From assembly GCF_004786035.1 (NCBI RefSeq), contig NZ_CP035088.1:5406001-5470000 (forward strand): DNA of 64,000 bases, in the 5' to 3' direction. Positions 9,523 through 17,509 of this stretch are shown here, piece after piece. The position numbers and the translations under genes were made by a program. The notes under the pieces are model-generated. The model was not told the origin of the DNA, made no database searches, and saw nothing but the letters and a program-made list of their open reading frames with translations. The DNA is from Pseudomonas viciae. GTDB lineage: Bacteria > Pseudomonadota > Gammaproteobacteria > Pseudomonadales > Pseudomonadaceae. The number at the start of each line of letters is the position of its first letter. Within the stretch, counting starts at the first letter, position 1.

Positions 9523-11393
9523 ACCCCATGTCGGTGCCAGCCAACCGGCGAATCCTGGTGGTGGACGACACACCGGCGATCCACCAGGACTTTCGCAAGA
9601 TCCTCAGCCCTTCCGCCGGTAACGATGACTCACTGGACGACACCGAGAGCCTGCTGTTCGGTACACCGCAAGTCAACCGGCTGCAATTTCAGATCGACTC
9701 GGCCTATCAGGGCGAAGAAGCCCTGGAACTGGTCAAGCGCGCCCAGGCCGAAGGCCAGCCCTATGCGCTGGTGTTCGCCGACATGCGCATGCCCCCGGGC
9801 TGGGACGGCCTGCAAACCATCGAGCAACTGTGGAAAGCCGACCCGCGCCTGCAAATCGCCCTGTGCACGGCGTTCTCGGATTATTCCTGGGAAACCATGG
9901 CCGAACGGATCGAGTTCGATGATCAGTTGCTGATCCTCAAGAAACCGTTCGACACCCTGGAAATCCGCCAGATGGCCAGTGCCATGACCTGGAAATGGCA
10001 GCTGGCCCAGGACGCGGCGAGAAAAATGCGCAGCCTGGAGCGCACGATTGAAGAGCGGGTCCAGGAACTGCTCAAGGTGTCTCACCTGCTGCAATACGAC
10101 GTGCTCACTGAGCTGCCCAACAGCATGTTGCTGGGCGATCGCCTGACCCAGGCCATGGCCCAGTGTCGCCGGCATGACCGGCAACTGGCGGTGATGTTCA
10201 TCGGCCTGGACCGCTTCAAGCGCGTCAATAACGCGCTGGGCCATCCGGTGGGCGATGAAATGCTCAAGCGGGTGGCCCGGTCGCTGGCATCCGTGGTGCG
10301 TGAGTCCGATTCGGTGTTTCGCTACGGTTCCGACGAGTTCGTGGTGCTGGTGGGGGACGTCGCCGACCCGCAACAGACCAAAGGCGTGGCGGAAAAACTG
10401 CTGGCGGCCATCAACACCCCTCAACCCATCGACGGCCATGACCTGACTGTCACCGCAAGCCTGGGCGTCAGCGTGTATCCGGCCGACGGTTTCGATGCGG
10501 TGGCGCTGATCAAGAAAGCCGAGACGGCGATGCGCAATGTCAAGGAAACCGGCCCCAACGATTACCGGTTTTTCACCGAAGACATGAACCGCCGGGCCCG
10601 ACAGCAACAGACCATCGAGTCCGGCCTGCGCCTGGCGCTGCAACGCAAAGAGTTCGTACTGCATTACCAGCCCAAGCTCGACCTGACCAGTGGCAAAGTC
10701 GTCGGCGTCGAAGCCCTGGTGCGTTGGAACCGCCCGGAGCATGGCCTGGTTTTCCCGTCAGACTTCATCCCGGTGGCCGAGGACAGCGGGCTGATCGTGC
10801 CGCTGAGCCAATGGGTGCTCCAGGAAGCCTGCCAACAGGCCTGCCGCTGGCAAGCCCAGGGGATGCGGCCGCTGTACCTGTCGGTGAACATCTCGGCCAT
10901 CGACTTTCGCCAGCGCGGCTTCGTCGAAGGCATCGCCCGTACGCTCAAGGAAACCGGATTCGACCCGACACAGTTAGAACTGGAGATCACCGAAAGCGTG
11001 CTGATGCAGAACATCGATACCACCGTCGCCACCCTCAAGGCCATCAAGCACCTGGGGATACGGCTGGCCATTGACGATTTCGGCACCGGCTACTCAAGCC
11101 TGAGCTACCTGCAAAAATTTCCCGTGGACGTGTTGAAGATCGACCAGTCGTTCGTGGGCGACCTGAGTATCGACAGCAACGACGCCAAACTGGTCAGCAC
11201 CATCATCAGCCTGGGCAAGAGCTTGAACCTGCACATCATCGCCGAAGGCGTGGAAACCCTTGAGCAGTTGGAGTTTCTCAAGCTCCACGAGTGCGAGGAG
11301 GCCCAAGGTTATTACTTCAGCAAGGCGGTGGAACCACAGGCCTTCGCCGACTGGATGACCGAATGGGAAAAACGCCAGAACCCGTTTTCGTGA
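9519..11393 (+). CDS. REC-GGDEF-EAL protein, altered GGDEF, intact EAL phosphodiesterase
   Basis: This 624-residue protein has a receiver like that of the preceding gene (D88 in FADMRMP), then a GGDEF domain reading GSDEF (270-274) with RESD at 261-264, then a complete EAL domain: E398-A399-L400, SVNIS, ELEITES, DDFGTGYSS, VLKIDQSF, AEGVET and AQGYYF. The EAL part should hydrolyse cyclic di-GMP. The cyclase part is doubtful because the second glycine is serine and the helix motif reads GLDRFKRVNN. There is no PAS domain. It overlaps the upstream cyclase gene by four bases, implying coupled translation and opposed control of one c-di-GMP pool. The peroxidase gene follows 43 bases on. Confidence 0.92.
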   Translation: MNPMSVPANRRILVVDDTPAIHQDFRKILSPSAGNDDSLDDTESLLFGTPQVNRLQFQIDSAYQGEEALELVKRAQAEGQPYALVFADMRMPPGWDGLQTIEQLWKADPRLQIALCTAFSDYSWETMAERIEFDDQLLILKKPFDTLEIRQMASAMTWKWQLAQDAARKMRSLERTIEERVQELLKVSHLLQYDVLTELPNSMLLGDRLTQAMAQCRRHDRQLAVMFIGLDRFKRVNNALGHPVGDEMLKRVARSLASVVRESDSVFRYGSDEFVVLVGDVADPQQTKGVAEKLLAAINTPQPIDGHDLTVTASLGVSVYPADGFDAVALIKKAETAMRNVKETGPNDYRFFTEDMNRRARQQQTIESGLRLALQRKEFVLHYQPKLDLTSGKVVGVEALVRWNRPEHGLVFPSDFIPVAEDSGLIVPLSQWVLQEACQQACRWQAQGMRPLYLSVNISAIDFRQRGFVEGIARTLKETGFDPTQLELEITESVLMQNIDTTVATLKAIKHLGIRLAIDDFGTGYSSLSYLQKFPVDVLKIDQSFVGDLSIDSNDAKLVSTIISLGKSLNLHIIAEGVETLEQLEFLKLHECEEAQGYYFSKAVEPQAFADWMTEWEKRQNPFS

Positions 11394-11436
11394 ACAGCTG
11401 AGACTCATAAACCAAAAGTTTCAAGGAAAACATCCC

Positions 11437-12396
11437 ATGGCATCACATGGACTGATTCTGGCTTTCGGCCTGCTCGTGGGATTAAGCATGGCCGCCCATG
11501 CTGAGCCGCTGGACGAACCCCTCAAACCACTCCCTCCCGCCCCGGCACTGGACCCCAAGCGCGTCCAGTTGGGCCAGCGGCTGTTCCATGACCCGCGCCT
11601 GTCGGTCAACAACACCCTGTCCTGCGCCAGTTGTCACCGCCTGGACAAGGGCGGTGCCGACGACAAGCCGTTATCCCTGGGCTTTGACGGCAAACCGGTG
11701 GAGGTCAATACGCCTACCGTGTTCAACGCCAGCCTGAACTTCCATCAGTTCTGGGATGGCCGCGTCGACACCTTGGAGGAACAGGTAAACCTCGTGGTAA
11801 CCAGCCCCGTGGAAATGGGCAGCACCTGGGAATCGGTGGTCAAGCGCATCGCCGATGACCCGGGCTATGCCAAAGACTTTAAAGAGGCGTACCCCGACGG
11901 CGTCACCCAACGCAACATCCAGGCGTCCCTGGCCGACTTTGAACGCACCCTGCTGACCCCCAACTCGCGCTTCGACCAGTATCTGCTGGGCGATACCGAC
12001 ATCCTGACGCCCCGGGAAAAGTTCGGTTACCAGCGTTTCAAGGAATACGGCTGCATCGCTTGTCACCAGGGCGTAAATATCGGCGGCAACATGTTCCAGA
12101 AATTCGGTGTGATGGGCGACTACTTCAACGACCGGGGCAACCCTACCCGGGCCGACGAAGGGCGCTTCAACATCACGGGCGATGAAGCCGACCGCCAGGT
12201 TTTCAAGGTACCCAGCTTGCGTAACGTGGCGGTCACCGCCCCCTATTTCCATGATGGATCCGCGCCGACCCTCGAGCGCGCGGTGGAGGTCATGTTCAAG
12301 TACCAGTTGGGACGCGAGCCGGTGAAGAACGATATGCAATTGATCGTCGAATTCCTCAAGACCCTGACCGGTGAACGGGAGGGCAAGCCCTTATGA
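11437..12396 (+). CDS. periplasmic di-haem cytochrome c peroxidase
   Basis: The 319-residue product has a signal peptide (LAFGLLVGLSMAAHA, cut near residue 22) and two c-type haem motifs, C63-A-S-C-H67 and C206-I-A-C-H210, the spacing of bacterial di-haem peroxidases of the CcpA/MauG family. The conserved segments LFHDPRLSVNNTLSCASCH-like and PSLRNVAVTAPYFHDGS are present. The family reduces hydrogen peroxide in the periplasm with electrons from cytochromes or azurin. AAGGAAAA precedes the ATG. It overlaps the histidine-kinase gene downstream as ATGA. Placement inside a signalling operon suggests that peroxide or redox state is linked to the sensed stimulus. Confidence 0.92.
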   Translation: MASHGLILAFGLLVGLSMAAHAEPLDEPLKPLPPAPALDPKRVQLGQRLFHDPRLSVNNTLSCASCHRLDKGGADDKPLSLGFDGKPVEVNTPTVFNASLNFHQFWDGRVDTLEEQVNLVVTSPVEMGSTWESVVKRIADDPGYAKDFKEAYPDGVTQRNIQASLADFERTLLTPNSRFDQYLLGDTDILTPREKFGYQRFKEYGCIACHQGVNIGGNMFQKFGVMGDYFNDRGNPTRADEGRFNITGDEADRQVFKVPSLRNVAVTAPYFHDGSAPTLERAVEVMFKYQLGREPVKNDMQLIVEFLKTLTGEREGKPL

Positions 12397-14195
12397 CACT
12401 CCTTCGTCGCATCGGTCTGGCGCTCATCGGCCTGTTGCTGGCTTCCGTCCTGCTGTTCATGTACATCAATTCAGGTGCCCAACAGGCCGCCTCCTACATA
12501 GAATCCCGGGACCTGATCCGCCTGCTCAAGCAGCAGGATGCCATCTGGGACAACGAAGTGCTCAAGGCGCGGATTGCCCTGAGCCACAATTACGACCCCC
12601 TGGTCTCGCCGCTGCACGAGATGGCGCGCCTCTGGCAGCGCCTTGACGCCATTGAATCGGAGCCGGGTCGCCACAAGCCGTCACTCTGGGAGGCCCAACG
12701 CGACGAATACCTCAAGGCCGTCAAGGAAAAAACCCGTCTGGTGGAACAGTTCAAATCCCACAACTCGGTGTTGCGCAACTCCCTGCACTTCCTGCCCACC
12801 GCCGAGGACGACATCCAAGGCCAGTTCGCCCGACTGCCCGACACGTACAGACTGGAGTTGCAGAACGTTGCCATCGATACCTACGACCTGTTGCTCAGCA
12901 GCATGGAGTTCGCCCAGGTCAGCACCAGCGATACAGCCGCCGAGGTCCTGCTGGGTTTGAACCAGCTGGATGTCAACAAGGAGCGCCTGCCGGAGGGGCT
13001 GCGCAACTCCGTCGAAACCGTGCGCAAACACATTGGGGTGATCCTGCGCGAACAGCCCCAAGTCAATGAGTTGCTACAGGGAATCGAAGCGATCCCCGTG
13101 GCCGATCGCCTGGATACCATCACCAACCTGCTTGAGAAAGACCAGGAAAAAGCCGCCGCCAAGTACCAGCGCAACCACGTTTACCTGCTGGTGTTCGCCA
13201 CATTCCTGGTGCTGATCCTGATCTGGCTGGCGATTCGCTTGGTGCGCAGCTTCGCTGAGATCAAGCGGGTCAACAACGCCCTGCAAACCGCCAACGACGA
13301 GTTGGAACAACGGGTCGAAGAGCGTACCCGCCAGCTCAAGGATACCCAGAGCGAGTTGATGGACACCGCCCGCCAGGCCGGCATGGCGGAAATCGCCACC
13401 AACGTCCTGCACAACGTAGGTAATGTGCTCAACAGCGTGAACATTTCCGCCGACCTGATCAGTCGTAAACTGCGCAGCAGCAAGGCCCAAGGGTTGGGCA
13501 AGGCGATGCAACTGATCAACGAGCATCCCCACGACCTGGGGCACTTCCTCACCGAAGACGAAAAAGGCAAGCTGCTGCCTGGCTACCTCAACCAACTGGT
13601 CGAAGCCATCGCGGTCGAACAGCAAGGCCTTACCGACGAACTGGCCCAGTTGAGCAAGAGCGTGGACCACATCAAGGACATCGTTTCCACCCAGCAATCC
13701 TATGCCGGCGCCAGCAGCCTGCTGGAGCCCCTGGTGGTCAGCGAGTTGCTCGAAGACGCCTTGCGCATGAACTCCGGCGCACTCACCCGCCATCATGTTA
13801 CGGTGATCAAGGAATACGGCGACGTGCCGCGGATCATGGGCGACAAACACCGCTTGCTGTTGATTCTGATCAACCTGATCAGCAACGCCAAATACGCCAT
13901 GGGGGGGATTTCCAACCATGCACGGAACATGACCCTGAAGGCCGAAGTCGTCGATGGCGAGACTCTGCAAATCAGCGTCAAGGACGAAGGCGAAGGCATT
14001 CCGGAGGAAAACATGACACGCATCTTCGCCCACGGTTTTACGACCCGTAAGGAAGGCCACGGTTTTGGCCTGCACAGCTGCGCATTGGCGGCCATTGAAA
14101 TGAACGGCCACCTCACCGCCCACAGTGAGGGGCCAGGCAAGGGGGCGACGTTCCAATTGCAAGTGCCCCTGAAACTCGCAGAAGGTGAACCATGA
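12393..14195 (+). CDS. membrane sensor histidine kinase (LHNVGN type)
   Basis: The 600-residue kinase has a membrane segment at about residues 6-26, a helical periplasmic sensor region of about 235 residues, a second membrane segment at about 263-284, a coiled coil, and a kinase core. The phospho-acceptor is probably H340 in AEIATNVLHNVGNVLNSV, an H-box variant without the usual HExxxP. The ATPase boxes NLISNAKYAM, DEGEGIPEEN and GHGFGLHSCALA are intact. It should sense a periplasmic cue and phosphorylate receiver domains, the likely partners being those encoded in the same operon. Both ends overlap neighbours by four bases (ATGA). Confidence 0.9.
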   Translation: MTLLRRIGLALIGLLLASVLLFMYINSGAQQAASYIESRDLIRLLKQQDAIWDNEVLKARIALSHNYDPLVSPLHEMARLWQRLDAIESEPGRHKPSLWEAQRDEYLKAVKEKTRLVEQFKSHNSVLRNSLHFLPTAEDDIQGQFARLPDTYRLELQNVAIDTYDLLLSSMEFAQVSTSDTAAEVLLGLNQLDVNKERLPEGLRNSVETVRKHIGVILREQPQVNELLQGIEAIPVADRLDTITNLLEKDQEKAAAKYQRNHVYLLVFATFLVLILIWLAIRLVRSFAEIKRVNNALQTANDELEQRVEERTRQLKDTQSELMDTARQAGMAEIATNVLHNVGNVLNSVNISADLISRKLRSSKAQGLGKAMQLINEHPHDLGHFLTEDEKGKLLPGYLNQLVEAIAVEQQGLTDELAQLSKSVDHIKDIVSTQQSYAGASSLLEPLVVSELLEDALRMNSGALTRHHVTVIKEYGDVPRIMGDKHRLLLILINLISNAKYAMGGISNHARNMTLKAEVVDGETLQISVKDEGEGIPEENMTRIFAHGFTTRKEGHGFGLHSCALAAIEMNGHLTAHSEGPGKGATFQLQVPLKLAEGEP

Positions 14196-15598
14196 ATAGC
14201 ATGAGTAACCGCCGCATCCTGCTGATCGACGACACGCCCGCCATTCATGATGATTTTCGCAAGATCCTCACCCCGCAGGATGAGAGCAACGCCGACTTGC
14301 AGGACATGGAAAGCGCGCTGTTCGGCGAAGCGCCGAAACCTGTCACCACGGTGTTCGAACTCGACTCGGCCTATGGCGGTCAGGAAGGCTTGAACAAATT
14401 GCTGGAGGCGACAGCCAAAGAGCGTCCTTATGCCCTGGCCTTCGTCGACATGCGCATGCCCGAAGGCTGGGATGGCGCCAAGACCATCGAAGAACTCTGG
14501 AAGCGCGACCCGCTGTTGCAGGTGGTGGTCTGCACGGCGTATTCGGATTATTCCTGGGATGAACTGCTGGACCGCCTGAACGGCCATGATCGGTTACTTA
14601 TCCTGAAAAAACCCTTCGACAACATCGAAGTCCAGCAGATGGCCAACACCCTGACCACCAAATGGGAAATGACCTCCCGTGCGCAACTGAAAATGAACAA
14701 GCTCGAGGACCTGGTGGAACAGCGGACCCTGGCGTTCAAACAGGCCAGCGAGCTGCTGCAAATGGAAATCGACGAACGCAAGATGCTGGAAAGCCAGTTG
14801 GTGCAGTCGGAAAAACTCGCCTCCCTGGGTCAGTTGGCGGCCGGGGTGGCCCACGAAATCAACAACCCGATCGGTTTCATTTCCTCCAACCTGGGCGCCC
14901 TGGACGGCTACTTTGGCAAACTCCAGGAAATGCTCACGGCCTATGGCAGCGCCGAGGGGGCCATCGCCTCGCCGGAACTGGTGGTGAACTTGAGGAAGTT
15001 GCGCGAACAGGTGGAGCTGGACTTCCTCGTCGAGGACATCCCCTTGCTGATCAAGGAATCCAAGGATGGCATCGGCCGAGTCGGGCAGATCGTCAAGGAC
15101 CTGAAGGACTTCTCTCGTGTGGATTCCAACCAGGAATGGCAGATGGCCAATTTGCAGCAGGGCATGGATTCGACGTTGAACATCGTCGCCAATGAAATCA
15201 AGTACAAGGCCGACGTGGTCAAGCAATACACCCCGCTGCCGGAAGTCGAATGCCTGCCCTCGCAGATCAACCAGGTGATCATGAACCTGATCGTCAACGC
15301 CGCCCAGGCCATCGGCCCCGAACGCGGCACCATCACCCTGCGCAACGGCGTAGTCGGTGACCGCGTGTGGATCGAAGTGGCCGACAACGGCTCGGGCATC
15401 CCACCGGAAACCCTGCAAAAAATCTTCGACCCGTTCTTCACCACCAAACCCGTCGGCCAGGGCACGGGACTTGGGCTGTCACTGTCCTATGGCATCGTGA
15501 AAAAGCACCACGGCGAGATAACGGTACACAGCGAAGTCGGCGTCGGCACGACGTTCCGCATTGAACTGCCGATGCGGCAGCTGAAACAGGCGGTCTGA
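14192..15598 (+). CDS. receiver-histidine kinase hybrid
   Basis: The 468 residues begin with a receiver of the same extended type as the operon's two c-di-GMP proteins ([11 protein letters not shown]86 in [21 protein letters not shown]). A coiled coil follows, then a HisKA/HATPase core with H221 in [14 protein letters not shown] and the boxes [36 protein letters not shown]. An N-terminal receiver on a soluble kinase suggests a relay: the membrane kinase upstream phosphorylates D86 and this alters kinase output toward other receivers. There is no DNA-binding domain. It is the last gene of the operon; an inverted repeat follows 30 bases after the stop. Confidence 0.9.
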   Translation: MNSMSNRRILLIDDTPAIHDDFRKILTPQDESNADLQDMESALFGEAPKPVTTVFELDSAYGGQEGLNKLLEATAKERPYALAFVDMRMPEGWDGAKTIEELWKRDPLLQVVVCTAYSDYSWDELLDRLNGHDRLLILKKPFDNIEVQQMANTLTTKWEMTSRAQLKMNKLEDLVEQRTLAFKQASELLQMEIDERKMLESQLVQSEKLASLGQLAAGVAHEINNPIGFISSNLGALDGYFGKLQEMLTAYGSAEGAIASPELVVNLRKLREQVELDFLVEDIPLLIKESKDGIGRVGQIVKDLKDFSRVDSNQEWQMANLQQGMDSTLNIVANEIKYKADVVKQYTPLPEVECLPSQINQVIMNLIVNAAQAIGPERGTITLRNGVVGDRVWIEVADNGSGIPPETLQKIFDPFFTTKPVGQGTGLGLSLSYGIVKKHHGEITVHSEVGVGTTFRIELPMRQLKQAV

Positions 15599-15627
15599 AC
15601 GCAAACCGTGCTTGATAATTCACTGGA

Positions 15628-15660
15628 TTCGATCGTTCCCACTGTGTGGGAACGATCGAA
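15628..15660 (+). terminator. perfect 15-bp hairpin after the signalling operon
   Basis: TTCGATCGTTCCCAC, loop TGT, GTGGGAACGATCGAA. The arms are perfectly complementary. There is no T-run, so it may act as an RNA-stabilising or transcription-pausing repeat rather than a classical terminator. The same ATCGTTCCCAC core recurs at 40881-40992. Confidence 0.6.
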
Positions 15661-15669
15661 CTGGCCTTT

Positions 15670-15697
15670 GTGGCGAGGGAACTTGCTCCCTCGCCAC
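15670..15697. repeat. REP element of the GTGGCGAGGGA type
   Basis: GTGGCGAGGGA and TCCCTCGCCAC are perfect 11-base arms around the six-base loop ACTTGC. It is a second REP class in the window and lies 53 bases before the next gene. Confidence 0.8.
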
Positions 15698-15750
15698 GGA
15701 TTGCATTCCAAGCTAATGTCTCGCTAATTGCTCAAACCCAAGGAAACCGC

Positions 15751-17370
15751 ATGAGCCTGTCTCTGTTGAGCCGTTACGCCTTTTTTGCTGGCTGTGTGAT
15801 CTTCACCCTCGCCAGCCTGCCGTTTCTGCAACACGACTGGCTCTGGCCATTCACACTGGTGACCGGGCTGTTGAGTCTGCTGGGGCTGTTCGACCTGCTG
15901 CAAAGCCGCCACGCCGTGCGGCGCAACTATCCGATCCTGGGCAATATCCGCTACCTGGTCGAAGGCATCCGTCCGGAGATCCGCCAGTACCTGCTCGAAT
16001 CCGACAGCGACGCCCTGCCCTTCTCCCGCGCCCAACGCTCACTGGTGTATTCCCGGGCCAAGAACGAAAGCGCCGACAAACCGTTCGGCACCTTGATCGA
16101 CGTCTACCAGACCGGCTTCGAATTCATTGGCCACTCCATGCGCCCGGCACCGCTGAGCGACCCCAGCGGTTTTCGCGTGACGGTCGGCGGTCCGCAATGC
16201 ACCCAGCCATACTCGGCCTCTGTGCTCAACATCTCCGCGATGAGCTTCGGTTCCCTGAGCGCCAACGCCATCCGGGCGTTGAACCAGGGCGCCAAACTCG
16301 GCAACTTCGCCCACGACACCGGTGAAGGCAGTATCAGCCCCTACCACCGCGAACACGGCGGCGACCTGACTTGGGAGCTGGGCAGCGGCTATTTCGGTTG
16401 TCGCACCAGCGACGGGCGCTTCGACCCGGAGCGCTTCGCCGCCCAGGCGCAGAACCCGCAGGTGCGAATGATTGAAATCAAGATGAGCCAGGGCGCCAAA
16501 CCCGGCCATGGCGGAATTCTGCCCAAGCACAAAGTCACCCGGGAAATCGCCGAAACCCGCGGCATCCTCATGGGCGAGGATTGTGTTTCGCCGTCATGCC
16601 ACAGCGCGTTTTCCACACCGATCGAATTGATGCAGTTCGTCCAGCAACTGCGTGAACTGTCCGGTGGCAAACCGGTGGGCTTCAAGTTCTGCCTGGGTCA
16701 CCCGTGGGAATTCATGGGCATCGCCAAGGCCATGCTGGAAACCGGGATCCTGCCCGACTTCATCGTGGTGGACGGTAAGGAAGGCGGCACGGGCGCGGCG
16801 CCAGTGGAATTCACCGACCACATCGGCGCGCCACTGCGCGAGGGCCTGCTGTTTGTGCACAACACCCTGGTGGGCCTGAACCTGCGGGACAAGATCAAGC
16901 TCGGCGCCAGCGGCAAGATCGTCAGCGCCTTCGACATCGCCAGCGTCCTGGCCATCGGCGCCGACTGGGCCAACGCCGCGCGCGGCTTCATGTTCGCCAT
17001 CGGCTGCATCCAGTCTCAAAGCTGCCACACCAACAAATGCCCCACCGGCGTCGCCACCCAGGACACCCTGCGCCAGCGCGCCCTGGTCGTCCCGGACAAG
17101 GCCCAACGGGTCTACAACTTCCACCGCAACACCCTCAAGGCCCTGGCCGAAATGCTCGCCGCCGCAGGCCTCGAGCATCCATCGCAATTGCAACCCAAGC
17201 ATTTGGTGCGGCGTATGTCCGCGACTGAAATCAAGTTGTTTTCCCAGTTGCATGTGTTCTTGAAGCCGGGGGAATTGCTGACCGGTGAGGTCAATGGGGC
17301 GTTTTATTCGCGGATGTGGCAGATGGCGCGGGCGGACAGTTTTGAACCGCGGGAGGTGACGGCGGCGTAG
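15751..17370 (+). CDS. membrane-anchored FMN-binding glutamate-synthase-like protein
   Basis: This 539-residue protein has two N-terminal hydrophobic segments (about 8-27 and 31-50) followed by the FMN-barrel synthase domain of glutamate synthase large subunits. IGCIQSQSCHTNKCPTGVAT gives C-x5-C-x4-C, the spacing that holds the 3Fe-4S cluster in GltB. KEGGTGAAP and KLGASGKI resemble FMN and substrate loops. There is no amidotransferase domain, so it is not a complete GltB and its reaction is unknown. I chose ATG 15751 because AAGGAAA precedes it; the frame runs further upstream only through REP sequence. Confidence 0.85.
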   Translation: MSLSLLSRYAFFAGCVIFTLASLPFLQHDWLWPFTLVTGLLSLLGLFDLLQSRHAVRRNYPILGNIRYLVEGIRPEIRQYLLESDSDALPFSRAQRSLVYSRAKNESADKPFGTLIDVYQTGFEFIGHSMRPAPLSDPSGFRVTVGGPQCTQPYSASVLNISAMSFGSLSANAIRALNQGAKLGNFAHDTGEGSISPYHREHGGDLTWELGSGYFGCRTSDGRFDPERFAAQAQNPQVRMIEIKMSQGAKPGHGGILPKHKVTREIAETRGILMGEDCVSPSCHSAFSTPIELMQFVQQLRELSGGKPVGFKFCLGHPWEFMGIAKAMLETGILPDFIVVDGKEGGTGAAPVEFTDHIGAPLREGLLFVHNTLVGLNLRDKIKLGASGKIVSAFDIASVLAIGADWANAARGFMFAIGCIQSQSCHTNKCPTGVATQDTLRQRALVVPDKAQRVYNFHRNTLKALAEMLAAAGLEHPSQLQPKHLVRRMSATEIKLFSQLHVFLKPGELLTGEVNGAFYSRMWQMARADSFEPREVTAA

Positions 17371-17460
17371 CGGCGGTACTTAATCCTGGGTTCTGTCGGT
17401 AGCCGGTCTACTGTAAGAACTAACAGGTGCCCCGCCCGTGGGTTCACCGGCCGCCCCAAC

Positions 17461-17488
17461 AAAAAGCCCCGATCATCCGACCGGGGCT
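17461..17488 (-). terminator. terminator of the permease gene
   Basis: On the minus strand AGCCCCG, a ten-base loop and CGGGGCT are followed by TTTTTG. It lies 22 bases beyond the permease stop. The gap 17371-17460 shows nothing else. Confidence 0.8.
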
Positions 17489-17509
17489 CTGTTTTACATC
17501 GCGGTTAAC

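Noticed and set aside
15646..15750. Upstream extension of the glutamate-synthase-like gene
   Set aside because: The extra codons lie in a REP element and hairpin; ATG 15751 has a proper ribosome-binding site and starts the first membrane helix.
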